NCBI GenBank assembly: GCA_045598025.1
Contig: JAZLLH010000030.1
Span: forward strand, 1 to 9,165
Reading direction: 5' to 3'
From: UBA1195 sp045598025
GTDB taxonomy: Bacteria; Bacteroidota; Bacteroidia; Bacteroidales; WCHB1-69
Length of the DNA stretch: 9,165 nucleotides
Every line of letters begins with the position of its first letter. Position 1 is the stretch's first letter. Positions 1 through 6,837 of the stretch are shown in pieces. Position numbers and translations under genes: made by a program. Under the pieces are notes generated by a model, which had not been told where the DNA came from, did not search any database, and saw nothing but the letters and a program-made list of their open reading frames with translations.

Positions 1-482
1 GTGTACCGCCTCCACCGGATTTGTCGTGTATATCATTTTCCTGACACTCTCGGAATAATCCATGTATGCCATCAACTCGTCCCAGTTTTCCAGCCACTGC
101 TGCTTGATTTTCGGATATTTTTTGCCCCATTTCATGTCGAATAGGGATCGCATTTCCCATCTCTGTCACGAGGTGTCCGGATGGTCAGAGAACCACCGCT
201 GCTGCGTATCTGCTTGTTCTTATATCCGTTGCGTCTGTTCGCCGACTCTTGGAACTCGGACGACAACATCGCATCCAACTCTCCCTTTAGAGACGCGTCC
301 ACCATCTGTTGAAGCAGGTCGGTAAATATGCCTTCCTCTCCGAACAACGGCTTGCCCGCATACAAGCCTGCTTTCATTCGCTCCTATTCCTCCCTGTCAG
401 GTATAATGCGGTCTATCTCTGACTGTAATCCAGACATGTATGCCCGGGTTCTTGCTGCTTTTTCTTTACGTTCTTCTTTCAT
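1..482 (-). pseudogene. IS256-family transposase, stop-interrupted and internally deleted
   Basis: IS256-family transposases are DDE enzymes of about 400 residues. Reading minus from an ATG at 482-480, the frame opens MKEERKEKAARTRAY and meets a TAG stop at 386-384 (codon 33). The same frame then continues through ERMKAGLYAGKPLFGEEG, a DLLQQMVDASLKGELDA block, NRRNGYKNKQIRSS and TPRDRDGK. These match the family's N-terminal region, including the NRRNG and TPRDR motifs. It stops at 132-134. From about 145 down to position 1, the next frame encodes KWGKKYPKIKQQW, NWDEL and VRKMIYTTNPVEAVH, which is the family's C-terminal block around the last catalytic acidic residue. Roughly half of the protein, including the first two catalytic aspartates, is therefore missing and the junction is out of frame. 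The gene runs off the left edge. Family assignment is confident and the gene cannot make an active enzyme. Confidence 0.85.
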
Positions 483-486
483 GCTG

Positions 487-494
487 CAAAAATA
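487..494 (-). promoter_or_regulatory. Candidate -7 element of the IS transposase promoter
   Basis: The minus strand reads TATTTTTG, matching the Bacteroidetes -7 consensus TAnnTTTG, and it ends only four bases before the transposase ATG at 482. A transcript from it would have almost no leader. No convincing -33 TTTG is seen at the usual spacing, so this is tentative. Confidence 0.35.
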
Positions 495-538
495 CTTATT
501 TTTTCAACATGACACAGATTTTGGGACAGTCTTAATCA

Positions 539-1093
539 TTGGGAATTGGGGATGGAAAAGAAGAAGTTATTGAGGGCAGATACATTGAAAAGAAAGTGGA
601 TATTACAATATTGAAATCTGGACAACCCATTGCTGGAATAGGAGTAAAATTCGTCATGCAAAATTATTCTCAAAATTCCAATAATTACTTTGAGAATATG
701 CTCGGGGAAACAGCCAACATTCGATGCTCAAACACACCTTATTTCCAAATATTCATCATTCCCGATAAGTTACCATACTACAAAGAAAATGGCACTTTAC
801 AAAAATGGGAAACATTTTCCGAGCATAATTCGACAAAATATTTAACTTTATCGCAAGATAATATAGAAACTTCTATCCATACCCCGAATAAAACACTTCT
901 TTTTGTTATACATCTGCCAGATGTTGAAAGTAACATACAGAATAGAGTCGAGTATGTCGATTACTACTCTGGGATGCAGGATATGATGGTTTGCGAATCA
1001 GAAATGCTATATGGTAATTTTTCTTCTGCCGTTATTTATAACGACTATGAAGATTTTGCTTCCAAGGTTGTTCACTACATCGAATTCTTATAG
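539..1093 (+). pseudogene. 5'-truncated orphan gene fragment, possibly a restriction-type nuclease C-terminus
   Basis: An open frame of 184 codons begins at a TTG directly against the IS end. The same frame has a TAA at 533-535, so the native N-terminus is missing and was probably cut off by the IS insertion. The encoded segment is soluble, with no signal peptide or membrane helix. It is clearly richer in A and T than the genes that follow. A block near residues 15-60 reads KKVDITIL, then GQPIAGIGVKF, then SQNSNNYFENMLGETANIR. An Asp in a strand followed by a strand ending in V-K is reminiscent of the PD-(D/E)XK nuclease core, but the middle acidic residue is not in the standard place because G-V-K replaces E-x-K. 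I do not recognise the family with certainty. A restriction endonuclease remnant is only an inference from this pattern, the AT-rich composition and the mobile-element setting. It ends just before a strong terminator. Confidence 0.55.
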
Positions 1094-1131
1094 TATCCTG
1101 CCATAAGAACGAAGATCACAAGAAACTGAGC

Positions 1132-1154
1132 GAAGGAAAATAATCTTTTCCTTC
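1132..1154. repeat. Perfect inverted repeat upstream of the terminator
   Basis: GAAGGAAAA (1132-1140) and TTTTCCTTC (1146-1154) form a 9-bp perfect stem around a 5-base loop. It lies just upstream of the main terminator and could be an auxiliary transcript-end hairpin, although the stem is AT-rich. Confidence 0.6.
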
Positions 1155-1160
1155 CTTACG

Positions 1161-1193
1161 AAAAGAGGCGGTGATTACTCCGCCTCTTTTTTT
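1161..1193 (+). terminator. Rho-independent terminator after the orphan fragment
   Basis: AAAAGAGGCGG (1161-1171) pairs perfectly with CCGCCTCTTTT (1180-1190) around an 8-base loop. The stem is 11 bp with a GC-rich core and runs into a T tract. It should end transcription of the fragment at 539-1093. The A run on the left arm means it may also work on the minus strand. Confidence 0.88.
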
Positions 1194-1203
1194 GTACAAT
1201 AAA

Positions 1204-1241
1204 CACAGCTCTACGCGTTTGAAAAAAACGCGGATGCTGTG
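1204..1241. repeat. Two-part imperfect hairpin ahead of the ABC exporter
   Basis: CACAGC (1204-1209) pairs with GCTGTG (1236-1241). Inside it, CGCGTTT (1214-1220) pairs with AAACGCG (1226-1232) around a 5-base loop. The two stems are separated by a 4/3-base internal loop. The fold is stronger than chance pairing in this AT-rich spacer, but no T tract follows, so it does not look like a terminator. Its role is unknown; a protein-binding dyad or a remnant mobile-element end are both possible. Confidence 0.6.
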
Positions 1242-1252
1242 CCCCTCTTGGA

Positions 1253-1270
1253 TATTTTTGATTACTTTTG
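1253..1270 (+). promoter_or_regulatory. Candidate promoter -7 elements for the ABC exporter
   Basis: Two overlapping-scale matches to TAnnTTTG occur, TATTTTTG (1253-1260) and TACTTTTG (1263-1270). The second is followed by CAAC and lies about 70 bases before the GTG start at 1341, a normal leader length. A clear -33 TTTG is not seen at the expected spacing. An adjacent inverted repeat, GCAAC (1270-1274) with GTTGC (1295-1299), falls at the likely transcript start. Confidence 0.5.
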
Positions 1271-1299
1271 CAACCTGATTTTTTTAACTAAAAAGTTGC
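1270..1299. repeat. Inverted repeat at the predicted ABC transcript start
   Basis: GCAAC (1270-1274) is complementary to GTTGC (1295-1299). The inner TTTTT (1281-1285) pairs with AAAAA (1290-1294) around AACT, leaving a one-sided 6-base bulge. It sits immediately downstream of the TACTTTTG element and could be a 5'-leader hairpin or an operator. Much of the pairing is A-T, so it may be fortuitous. Confidence 0.4.
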
Positions 1300-1340
1300 A
1301 TTTGTAACTTGAATTCGGCCACTAAAAAATAAAGAACGTT

Positions 1341-3134
1341 GTGAATCTGTATCAGCTTTTCAAAAACATCCGCCCATTTGTAAAACCATACAAATGGCTT
1401 GTATTCATTACTTTAATACTCACCTTAATCGGTTCATTGATGGCGCAGGTAAACGCCGTGGTCCTGGACCGTACCGTGGACGCCGTCAATGCCCTGGTAG
1501 GAGCGGAAAATTTTGCCTGGAGCAAAGCGGCCAAAATCCTCACCATCATTTCCATCGTACTGCTGGGCAAGGAAGTCCTCTCCGCCCTCATCACCTTCGC
1601 ACAAAACTATTTCGGGGAACGTATGCGCATTTTCGTTTCCAAAGACCTGGCACAGTCCGTCATTGAAAAGGTGCTGACCTTCCGGATGGCCTTCTTTTCT
1701 GCAGGCAACAACGAAACCGGAAAGCTGCAAACGCGTATCGACCAGGGAGTGAGCAGTCTGTCCCGCACGGTGCAGAACTTCTTCATCGACCTGCTGCCCC
1801 TTTTCACCAGCGCCCTGCTGGCCTTGATACTGATGTTCATCGCCAATGTGTACGTCGGGCTGGTTGCCCTTTTCATCGTGCCCATCTACTTCTACATCAC
1901 CTACCGTCAGGCCAAACGCCTCAAGGGATGGCGCCGCGACATGCGTCACTACCTCGAGACCAAGAGCCACGGCATCATGAGCATCATCGAGTCCATCAAC
2001 GTGATCAAGTCCTTCAACCGGGAGCGCATCGAGGGCGACAAACAGCTGGAAATCCAGAATCAGGTTACGGAAAACCAGATGAAAACGCGTCAGGTCAGTT
2101 TCTATTACAATGGACTGAAAAGTTTTGTGAAACAGGTGGGAACGGTGCTGGTCATCATTCTGACCGCCTACCTGGTACTCATCGGCTACCCAGGCATGAG
2201 CATCGGTAAAATCATGTACCATGTGATGCTGTTCAGCAATGTGGTGGCTCCCATCACGCAGCTGCAGCGCATTTTCGACGACATGAACGACGCGCTCATC
2301 TATGCGGAAGGCTTTTTCAGCATACTGCATTCCGACAAGGACATCGAACCTTCGGGCCCATACACCTGCGAAAAAATCACCGGTAATTTCAAACTTTCGC
2401 ACGTCGACTTTACTTACCCCAACGGAACCAAAGCCCTGCACGACATCAATATGGAAATCGAAAGCGGAAAAATTACAGCTTTCGTCGGCCTGTCGGGAGC
2501 AGGCAAGAGCACCATTGTCAATCTGCTCGACAAATTTTATGATCCCGACTGCGGCACCATCACTCTGGACGGAGTAGACCTGAAGGATTACGACACCCGC
2601 TTCCTGAGGGAAAACATCGGCATTGTCCTGCAAAAAAACCACATTTTCGACGGTTCCATTGAAGAGAACATTCTGTACGGCAATCCTTCCGCCACCCACG
2701 AACAGGTAGTGGACGCCGCCAAAAAAGCCTACATTTACGAGCAGATCATGGCACTGCCGAAACAGTTCGACAGCAAAGCCGAGGAATTGTCGGGCGGACA
2801 GCAGCAGCGCATCGCCATTGCCCGCATGTTCCTGAAAAACCCGCCCATCATCTTCCTGGACGAACCCACCGCCAGCCTGGACGCCATTGCCACGGAGCAA
2901 ATCAAGAACAGCATCGATGCCATCAAACAGAACCGCACCGTCATCATCATTTCGCACAGCATTTCACAGATCATCGATGCGGACGTGGTCTATGCACTCA
3001 AGGACGGACATGTGGAACAGTCCGGCGACCCGGACGAAGTCTACAGCAAGGGCGGTATTTACAAGGACATCATCGATGCCTCCGCCCGCTCGCTCAACAT
3101 TGAAAAAATTGCCCGGACCATCGAAAACGGCTAA
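1341..3134 (+). CDS. ABC exporter, fused membrane and ATPase half-transporter
   Basis: A complete 597-residue half-transporter of the type I exporter family (MsbA/MDR-like). It should dimerise in the inner membrane and use ATP to export a substrate that the sequence does not reveal. Residues about 1-315 hold six hydrophobic segments (roughly 19-37, 66-90, 147-168, 171-189, 264-283 and 290-305). The nucleotide-binding domain follows with every motif intact: Walker A GLSGAGKST (383-391), Q-loop Gln431, signature LSGGQQQR (483-490), Walker B IIFLDEPT with Asp507 and catalytic Glu508, D-loop SLD, and switch His539. The GTG start at 1341 is chosen because it begins just before the usual amphipathic elbow helix (LYQLFKNIRPFVKPYK) and follows a promoter-like region. 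No second subunit gene is adjacent, so a homodimer is likely. The next gene has its own promoter, so operon membership with the MMPL gene is doubtful. Lipid, peptide or drug export are all possible. Confidence 0.93.
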   Translation: MNLYQLFKNIRPFVKPYKWLVFITLILTLIGSLMAQVNAVVLDRTVDAVNALVGAENFAWSKAAKILTIISIVLLGKEVLSALITFAQNYFGERMRIFVSKDLAQSVIEKVLTFRMAFFSAGNNETGKLQTRIDQGVSSLSRTVQNFFIDLLPLFTSALLALILMFIANVYVGLVALFIVPIYFYITYRQAKRLKGWRRDMRHYLETKSHGIMSIIESINVIKSFNRERIEGDKQLEIQNQVTENQMKTRQVSFYYNGLKSFVKQVGTVLVIILTAYLVLIGYPGMSIGKIMYHVMLFSNVVAPITQLQRIFDDMNDALIYAEGFFSILHSDKDIEPSGPYTCEKITGNFKLSHVDFTYPNGTKALHDINMEIESGKITAFVGLSGAGKSTIVNLLDKFYDPDCGTITLDGVDLKDYDTRFLRENIGIVLQKNHIFDGSIEENILYGNPSATHEQVVDAAKKAYIYEQIMALPKQFDSKAEELSGGQQQRIAIARMFLKNPPIIFLDEPTASLDAIATEQIKNSIDAIKQNRTVIIISHSISQIIDADVVYALKDGHVEQSGDPDEVYSKGGIYKDIIDASARSLNIEKIARTIENG

Positions 3135-3201
3135 GCAGACAAGCCTTCCCTTTGAAAATCCCAATCACTATCGTCCGTCACCGGACTACGGCACAAATTT
3201 T

Positions 3202-3216
3202 GATAAAGGATTTATC
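3202..3216. repeat. Small dyad overlapping the -33 region of the MMPL promoter
   Basis: GATAAA (3202-3207) and TTTATC (3211-3216) form a perfect 6-bp inverted repeat with a 3-base centre. Its right arm overlaps the position expected for the -33 element of the promoter whose -7 box is at 3233-3240, so it could be an operator half-site pair. No regulator can be named. Confidence 0.4.
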
Positions 3217-3240
3217 GCTTGCAAAAAATGACTACCTTTG
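3211..3240 (+). promoter_or_regulatory. Bacteroidetes-type promoter for the MMPL-LolA unit
   Basis: TACCTTTG at 3233-3240 is an exact match to TAnnTTTG. A TTTA at 3211-3214, 18 bases upstream, is a near match to the TTTG -33 box. Transcription would begin a few bases after 3240, giving a leader of about 65 bases before the ATG at 3310. Confidence 0.65.
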
Positions 3241-3247
3241 CGACCGC

Positions 3248-3267
3248 TGTTTCCCTAGCAGGAAACA
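3248..3267 (+). promoter_or_regulatory. Inverted repeat at the predicted start of the MMPL leader
   Basis: TGTTTCC (3248-3254) and GGAAACA (3261-3267) form a perfect 7-bp dyad with a 6-base centre. It lies only about 8 bases beyond the -7 box. Either a protein bound here would block transcript initiation, or the RNA would carry a 5'-terminal hairpin. The sequence alone does not decide between these. Confidence 0.5.
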
Positions 3268-3309
3268 AAACGGAACACACTGGTATTCAATGCTAATAAC
3301 AAAGTAGAT

Positions 3310-5778
3310 ATGACCGAATTTTTTGTCCGATTATACCGATTGCTGCAAAACCACCGCCTTTGGATGTGGATTGTGCTGCTGGGCACCTCCCTGCTGTTTG
3401 CTTTTTTTGCCGTCAGGCTGCATTTGGAGGAAGATATTTCCAAATTACTGCCAAAGACCGACAAAGCTGAAAAATGCAGTTTAGCCTTTGAACAATTGGC
3501 CATCAAAGACAAACTCTTCATACAGATCCGATGCACCAACGGCAGCCCCGACCTTGAGCAACTCTGCCAATGGACCGATGAATTCGCTGAAGACCTGAGA
3601 TCGGCAGATTCCGCCTCCGGATGGATTTCTCATCTGTTCTACCGCATGGAAGAAGAGTGGAAACTCAACGGCATGGACTACGCGCTCGGCCATTTGCCAT
3701 GCTTTTTGGATACAAACGTGTACACCGGCTTCGATTCGCTGCTTCAAGATGCGGCACTGAGGCAGCGCATGACGCAGAATGCAGAAATATTCGACAACGA
3801 CATGGACGGAACACTTTCTTCCCTGCTCTGCTACGACCCGGCAGGACTCCGTTTCGCCCTGCTGAATTCTCTGAAGGAAATGGGAAACGGAGCCGGAGGC
3901 TTCGCCCTGCTGAACGGACACCTGATGACTCCGGACAGCACCACCTCCCTGATTTTCGTTACGCCAACCTACCCCTCTTCCAATTCCAAGGCCAGCGGAG
4001 ATCTGGTCAAAACGGTCAAGCGCACAGCGGCTTCTTTTTCGCGTACACATCCGGAAGCCGAAGTGCTCTACCACGGTTCCATCGCCCTAAGCGCCGGCAA
4101 TTCCGGTCGGATCAAGACGGACCTGCTGATTACGGTAGGCATTTCCCTATTACTGATCATGACAATCGTATGTATCTGCATGGGACATCGTTCTACCCTG
4201 CCGCTGCTGCTGTTTCCCGTTCTCTACGGAACCGTAGCTGCCATGGCCGGAATCTATTGGATCAAAGGAAGCATGTCGCTCATGGCATTGGGACTGAGCG
4301 CACTGGTACTGGGAATTGCACTCAGCTATACGCTTCATGTCCTGGTCCACCACAAATACCTGAATCAGGCGGAACAGGTGGTGAAAGAGCAAGCGGAACC
4401 GCTTTGTCTCAGCTGTCTGACCACCATGGGAGCTCTGCTCAGCCTGATGTTCACCCGCAGCGAACTGTTGGGAGACTTCGGACTCTTTGCCTCCCTTGCC
4501 CTTTTGGGAACCACACTCTGCGCTTTGGTTTTCATGCCTCAATTTCTCCATGACAGCAACAGCCGCAAAAACGAGAAAGCGTTTGCTCTGATGGACAAAA
4601 TCAACAGTTATCCTTTGGACAAAAAAACGGGAGTAATCATCGGAATGATACTGCTTTGCGCAGTATGCTTCTTTGCGTCCCGTCACGTAAAATTCGATAA
4701 CGATCTGAACAATCTGGGCTATTCTCCGCAAACCGTGAGCCGCTCACTGGAATGCTACAACCAAAAAGTCAATCAGGGATACCAATGCGTGTATTACGCC
4801 TCCACCTCCAAACAGGTGGAAAACGCCATGAAAACCAATCGCCAACTCTCCGCCATTTTAGACTCCCTGCAACAAAACGGGCTGGTCAAGCGACACAGTG
4901 ATATTTCCTCCTTCTGCCTGACTTTGGACGAGCAACAGGATCGCATACGGGCCTGGAAAGCCTACTGGACACCGGAACGCATCCGCAGAACGCATCAATC
5001 GATAGATGCTGCCGCACGGCAAAACGGGTTGGAACCGGATGTGTTCGATCCCTTCTATGCCCTGCTGGAAGCCGATTACGAACCGGAGATTCTGCTGACC
5101 TCTGAAGCTGTTCCTTATGAAATTTCGTCCAATTTCATGGAAAAAATCAACGATGAATACCTGATTTTCACCTCTGCCCTGGTGGAGGCAGGCACTGCCG
5201 ACAGTCTCAGCGACATCGTCAGTACCTACCCGGGAATCATTGTGGCCAATCCCTATTACTATACAGACGATATGGTTAGCATAGTGCATAAAAGTTTCAT
5301 CACCATCATGCTGATTTCCTCTCTGTTCGTACTGCTGGTGCTGCTGATATCCTTCCGCAGCATTACCACGGCCATACTGGCCTTCCTGCCCATGTTTTTG
5401 AGCTGGTACGTGGTACAGGGACTGATGTTCCTTTTTGGAATAGAATTCAACCTTATCAACATCATACTGTCCAGCTTTATTTTTGGAGTGGGCGTGGACT
5501 ACAGCATTTTCACCATCAAAGGTCTGCTGTCGGCATCCGATGGAGAAGACGCCCAACTGCTGTCCCACCATCGGACAGCCATACTATTGTCCGCACTCAT
5601 GCTGATTATTGTTGCCGCCTCCCTGTTAGTGGCAGTACACCCTTCCATCCACTCAGTCGGCATCTGCACCCTCATCGGCATGACAACGGCCATTCTTTTT
5701 TCCTACAGTATTCAGCCCTGGCTGTTTCGACAACTGCTGAAGATTGATTTTATAAAAAAACATATGCTGAAATCCTAA
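3310..5778 (+). CDS. MMPL/RND-type exporter
   Basis: An 822-residue inner-membrane protein with the duplicated architecture of the MMPL 'predicted exporter' group of the RND superfamily. There is one N-terminal helix (about 18-35), a large periplasmic domain opening with EEDISKLLPKTD (about 40-51), five helices (about 271-412), a seventh helix (about 439-458), a second periplasmic domain (to about 660) and a final five-helix bundle. Such proteins are proton-driven exporters of lipids and related hydrophobic molecules. The helix-4 equivalent of the first half reads GIALSYTLH (335-343). The matching site of the second half reads GVGVDYSIF, with Asp730. The acidic residue expected for proton coupling is therefore present only in the second repeat. 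The gene follows its own promoter and is followed after 22 bp by a LolA-like gene. That pairing is known from aryl-polyene and flexirubin-type lipid clusters, although no synthesis genes are visible here. The cargo is therefore inferred, not shown. Confidence 0.9.
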   Translation: MTEFFVRLYRLLQNHRLWMWIVLLGTSLLFAFFAVRLHLEEDISKLLPKTDKAEKCSLAFEQLAIKDKLFIQIRCTNGSPDLEQLCQWTDEFAEDLRSADSASGWISHLFYRMEEEWKLNGMDYALGHLPCFLDTNVYTGFDSLLQDAALRQRMTQNAEIFDNDMDGTLSSLLCYDPAGLRFALLNSLKEMGNGAGGFALLNGHLMTPDSTTSLIFVTPTYPSSNSKASGDLVKTVKRTAASFSRTHPEAEVLYHGSIALSAGNSGRIKTDLLITVGISLLLIMTIVCICMGHRSTLPLLLFPVLYGTVAAMAGIYWIKGSMSLMALGLSALVLGIALSYTLHVLVHHKYLNQAEQVVKEQAEPLCLSCLTTMGALLSLMFTRSELLGDFGLFASLALLGTTLCALVFMPQFLHDSNSRKNEKAFALMDKINSYPLDKKTGVIIGMILLCAVCFFASRHVKFDNDLNNLGYSPQTVSRSLECYNQKVNQGYQCVYYASTSKQVENAMKTNRQLSAILDSLQQNGLVKRHSDISSFCLTLDEQQDRIRAWKAYWTPERIRRTHQSIDAAARQNGLEPDVFDPFYALLEADYEPEILLTSEAVPYEISSNFMEKINDEYLIFTSALVEAGTADSLSDIVSTYPGIIVANPYYYTDDMVSIVHKSFITIMLISSLFVLLVLLISFRSITTAILAFLPMFLSWYVVQGLMFLFGIEFNLINIILSSFIFGVGVDYSIFTIKGLLSASDGEDAQLLSHHRTAILLSALMLIIVAASLLVAVHPSIHSVGICTLIGMTTAILFSYSIQPWLFRQLLKIDFIKKHMLKS

Positions 5779-5800
5779 TCTTGAAAAATATTTTTCCATC

Positions 5801-6412
5801 ATGAAACACATTTTCTTTTTCATTGCCATTCTCGCACTGAACCTTCCTGCATCAGCCGGTGAAAATGATGCTGTTCTGCAAAAAATCGAAACGGCCAACC
5901 GCAATGTCTCTACCCTGCAGGCTCCATTTGTACAGGTAAAAACACTGGCCAGCAAGAAAACCGTACAAATGAGCGGAACCCTCTATTATACGCGCATGAA
6001 CCAAATGGCCATGTTGTACAGTCAGCCGGACGGCAACAGATTCATCATCAACAACGGCCGCATGCTCATTGCATCCGGAGGACAGAACAAGACGTATACC
6101 CTTTCATCCACGCCCTCCATGCAGTCTCTGGCGGACTATCTGCTTTGTGCCCTGGCCGGCAAAGTACGCGACATCGCACAGAAAAACAATGTCGAAATGG
6201 ACGTTCAGACCCTTCCCGACAATTATACCATCACCTTGAAAGCCAAGGCCAAGCAAGCCAAAGGATACGCCCGCATCACCCTGGTGTACGACAGGAAAAG
6301 CGGCTTACTCCAGCGCATGGAGATGGAGGAATTCAACCACACGCTCAACGTTTACACCATCAGCCAGATCAAAACCGGCAGTTCCATTCCGGAACAGACG
6401 TATAAAATATAA
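5801..6412 (+). CDS. LolA-like periplasmic outer-membrane lipoprotein/lipid carrier
   Basis: A 203-residue secreted protein. The N-terminus MKHIFFFIAILALNLPASAG is a typical Sec signal peptide with likely cleavage after ASA at residue 19. No lipobox cysteine is present, so a soluble periplasmic protein is expected. The mature part starts with a helix (ENDAVLQKIETANRNVSTLQAPF) and continues with alternating strands: VQMSGTLYYT, MAMLYSQPDGNRFIIN and GRMLIASG. The glycine-containing strand, the 'Y.QPDG' turn and the late LVYDRKSGLLQRMEMEEF are characteristic of the LolA/LppX fold, a half-barrel that shields acyl chains during transit to the outer membrane. It starts 22 bp after the MMPL stop with no promoter between, so the two are probably co-transcribed. 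Here it most likely accepts cargo from that exporter and is not the housekeeping LolA, but it could be either. It is followed by a strong terminator. Confidence 0.87.
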   Translation: MKHIFFFIAILALNLPASAGENDAVLQKIETANRNVSTLQAPFVQVKTLASKKTVQMSGTLYYTRMNQMAMLYSQPDGNRFIINNGRMLIASGGQNKTYTLSSTPSMQSLADYLLCALAGKVRDIAQKNNVEMDVQTLPDNYTITLKAKAKQAKGYARITLVYDRKSGLLQRMEMEEFNHTLNVYTISQIKTGSSIPEQTYKI

Positions 6413-6464
6413 ATATTTCCGCCGGTCATCTCTTGCCCTGCGGAATACAATCGTGCCGACAAGC

Positions 6465-6499
6465 AAAAAAAAGACCTCCCTACAGGAGGTCTTTTTTTT
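6465..6499. terminator. Bidirectional Rho-independent terminator between LolA-like and HU genes
   Basis: An A8 run plus GACCTCC (6465-6479) pairs perfectly with GGAGGTC plus a T8 run (6485-6499) around the loop CTACA. The stem is 15 bp with a GC-rich core. T tracts are available on both strands, so it can end both the plus-strand MMPL-LolA transcript and the minus-strand HU transcript. Confidence 0.93.
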
Positions 6500-6515
6500 C
6501 AAAATTCAAAAAAAG

Positions 6516-6779
6516 TTAGAATTTTAAATCAGCACCGGCTTTGAATTTCACGACATTCTTTGCAGGAATGTTCAAAGCTTTCTTCGTACGAGGGTTGATA
6601 CCTTTTCTAGCAGCTCTTTTGGAAACAGAGAGGGTACCGAAACCTACCAATGCGAGCTTGTCGCCTTTTTTCAAAGCATCGACGGTTGTGCACATCATTG
6701 CGTCCAAAGCTTTTTTAGCTTGTGCTTTAGACATTCCAGCCTTGTCGGCCATAGCGGTAATTAATTCAGCTTTATTCAT
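6516..6779 (-). CDS. HU-family histone-like DNA-binding protein
   Basis: An 87-residue protein, near the usual 90 for HU/IHF. The N-terminal dimerisation helices read MNKAELITAMADKAGMSKAQAKKALDAMM. The signature follows at 46-65, GFGTLSVSKRAARKGINPRT, where the flexible beta arm carries the Arg/Lys residues and the DNA-intercalating proline of the NPRT turn. The protein ends IPAKNVVKFKAGADLKF, the normal family C-terminus. As a dimer it bends and compacts DNA in the nucleoid and assists replication and recombination. The ATG at 6779 is the first residue of the conserved domain, so the start is secure. The gene is monocistronic and convergent with the LolA-like gene across a shared terminator. 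Bacteroidetes carry several HU paralogues, and I cannot tell which one this is. Confidence 0.95.
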   Translation of the reverse strand: MNKAELITAMADKAGMSKAQAKKALDAMMCTTVDALKKGDKLALVGFGTLSVSKRAARKGINPRTKKALNIPAKNVVKFKAGADLKF

Positions 6780-6809
6780 GGTGTAAATTTTAAATTATGA
6801 ATGATGCTG

Positions 6810-6836
6810 CGAAATTACGTATTTTCTGCATACAAA
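6810..6836 (-). promoter_or_regulatory. Candidate HU promoter
   Basis: On the minus strand TAATTTCG (6817-6810) is one mismatch from TAnnTTTG and lies about 30 bases before the HU start. TTTG (6836-6833) occurs 15 bases upstream, closer than the usual spacing of about 19. It is a plausible but imperfect promoter in an 87-base spacer. Confidence 0.4.
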
Positions 6837-6837
6837 A

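Larger units (their letters stand above)
1..538 (-). mobile_element. IS256-family insertion sequence remnant (one end plus deleted transposase)
   Basis: The segment carries the two ends of an IS256 (Mutator-like) transposase on the minus strand with the middle missing, so it is a non-autonomous remnant. The outer boundary is placed near 509-538, where a GACACAGATTTTGGGACAG-like stretch precedes the start of an unrelated, AT-rich gene fragment. That stretch is a plausible terminal inverted repeat, but the opposite end lies off the left edge, so neither the repeat nor a target-site duplication can be confirmed. The exact boundary may be off by about ten bases. Confidence 0.7.

Noticed and set aside
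62..325. Plus-strand open frame at the left edge
   Set aside because: It is opposite the recognisable IS256 transposase sequence and resembles no protein.
1434..2957. Long open frame of 507 codons on the minus strand opposite the ABC exporter
   Set aside because: It lies wholly antisense to a gene with every ABC motif intact, its product is of low-complexity shadow type, and it has no promoter or family resemblance.
3173..3186. Terminator after the ABC exporter (GTCCG-TCAC-CGGAC)
   Set aside because: The stem is only 5 bp and no T tract follows directly, so I do not call it a terminator.
3621..4553. Open frame of 310 codons in another frame inside the MMPL gene
   Set aside because: Its composition is Arg, Gly and His rich, as expected from an off-frame reading of GC-rich codons. 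The MMPL frame explains the region.
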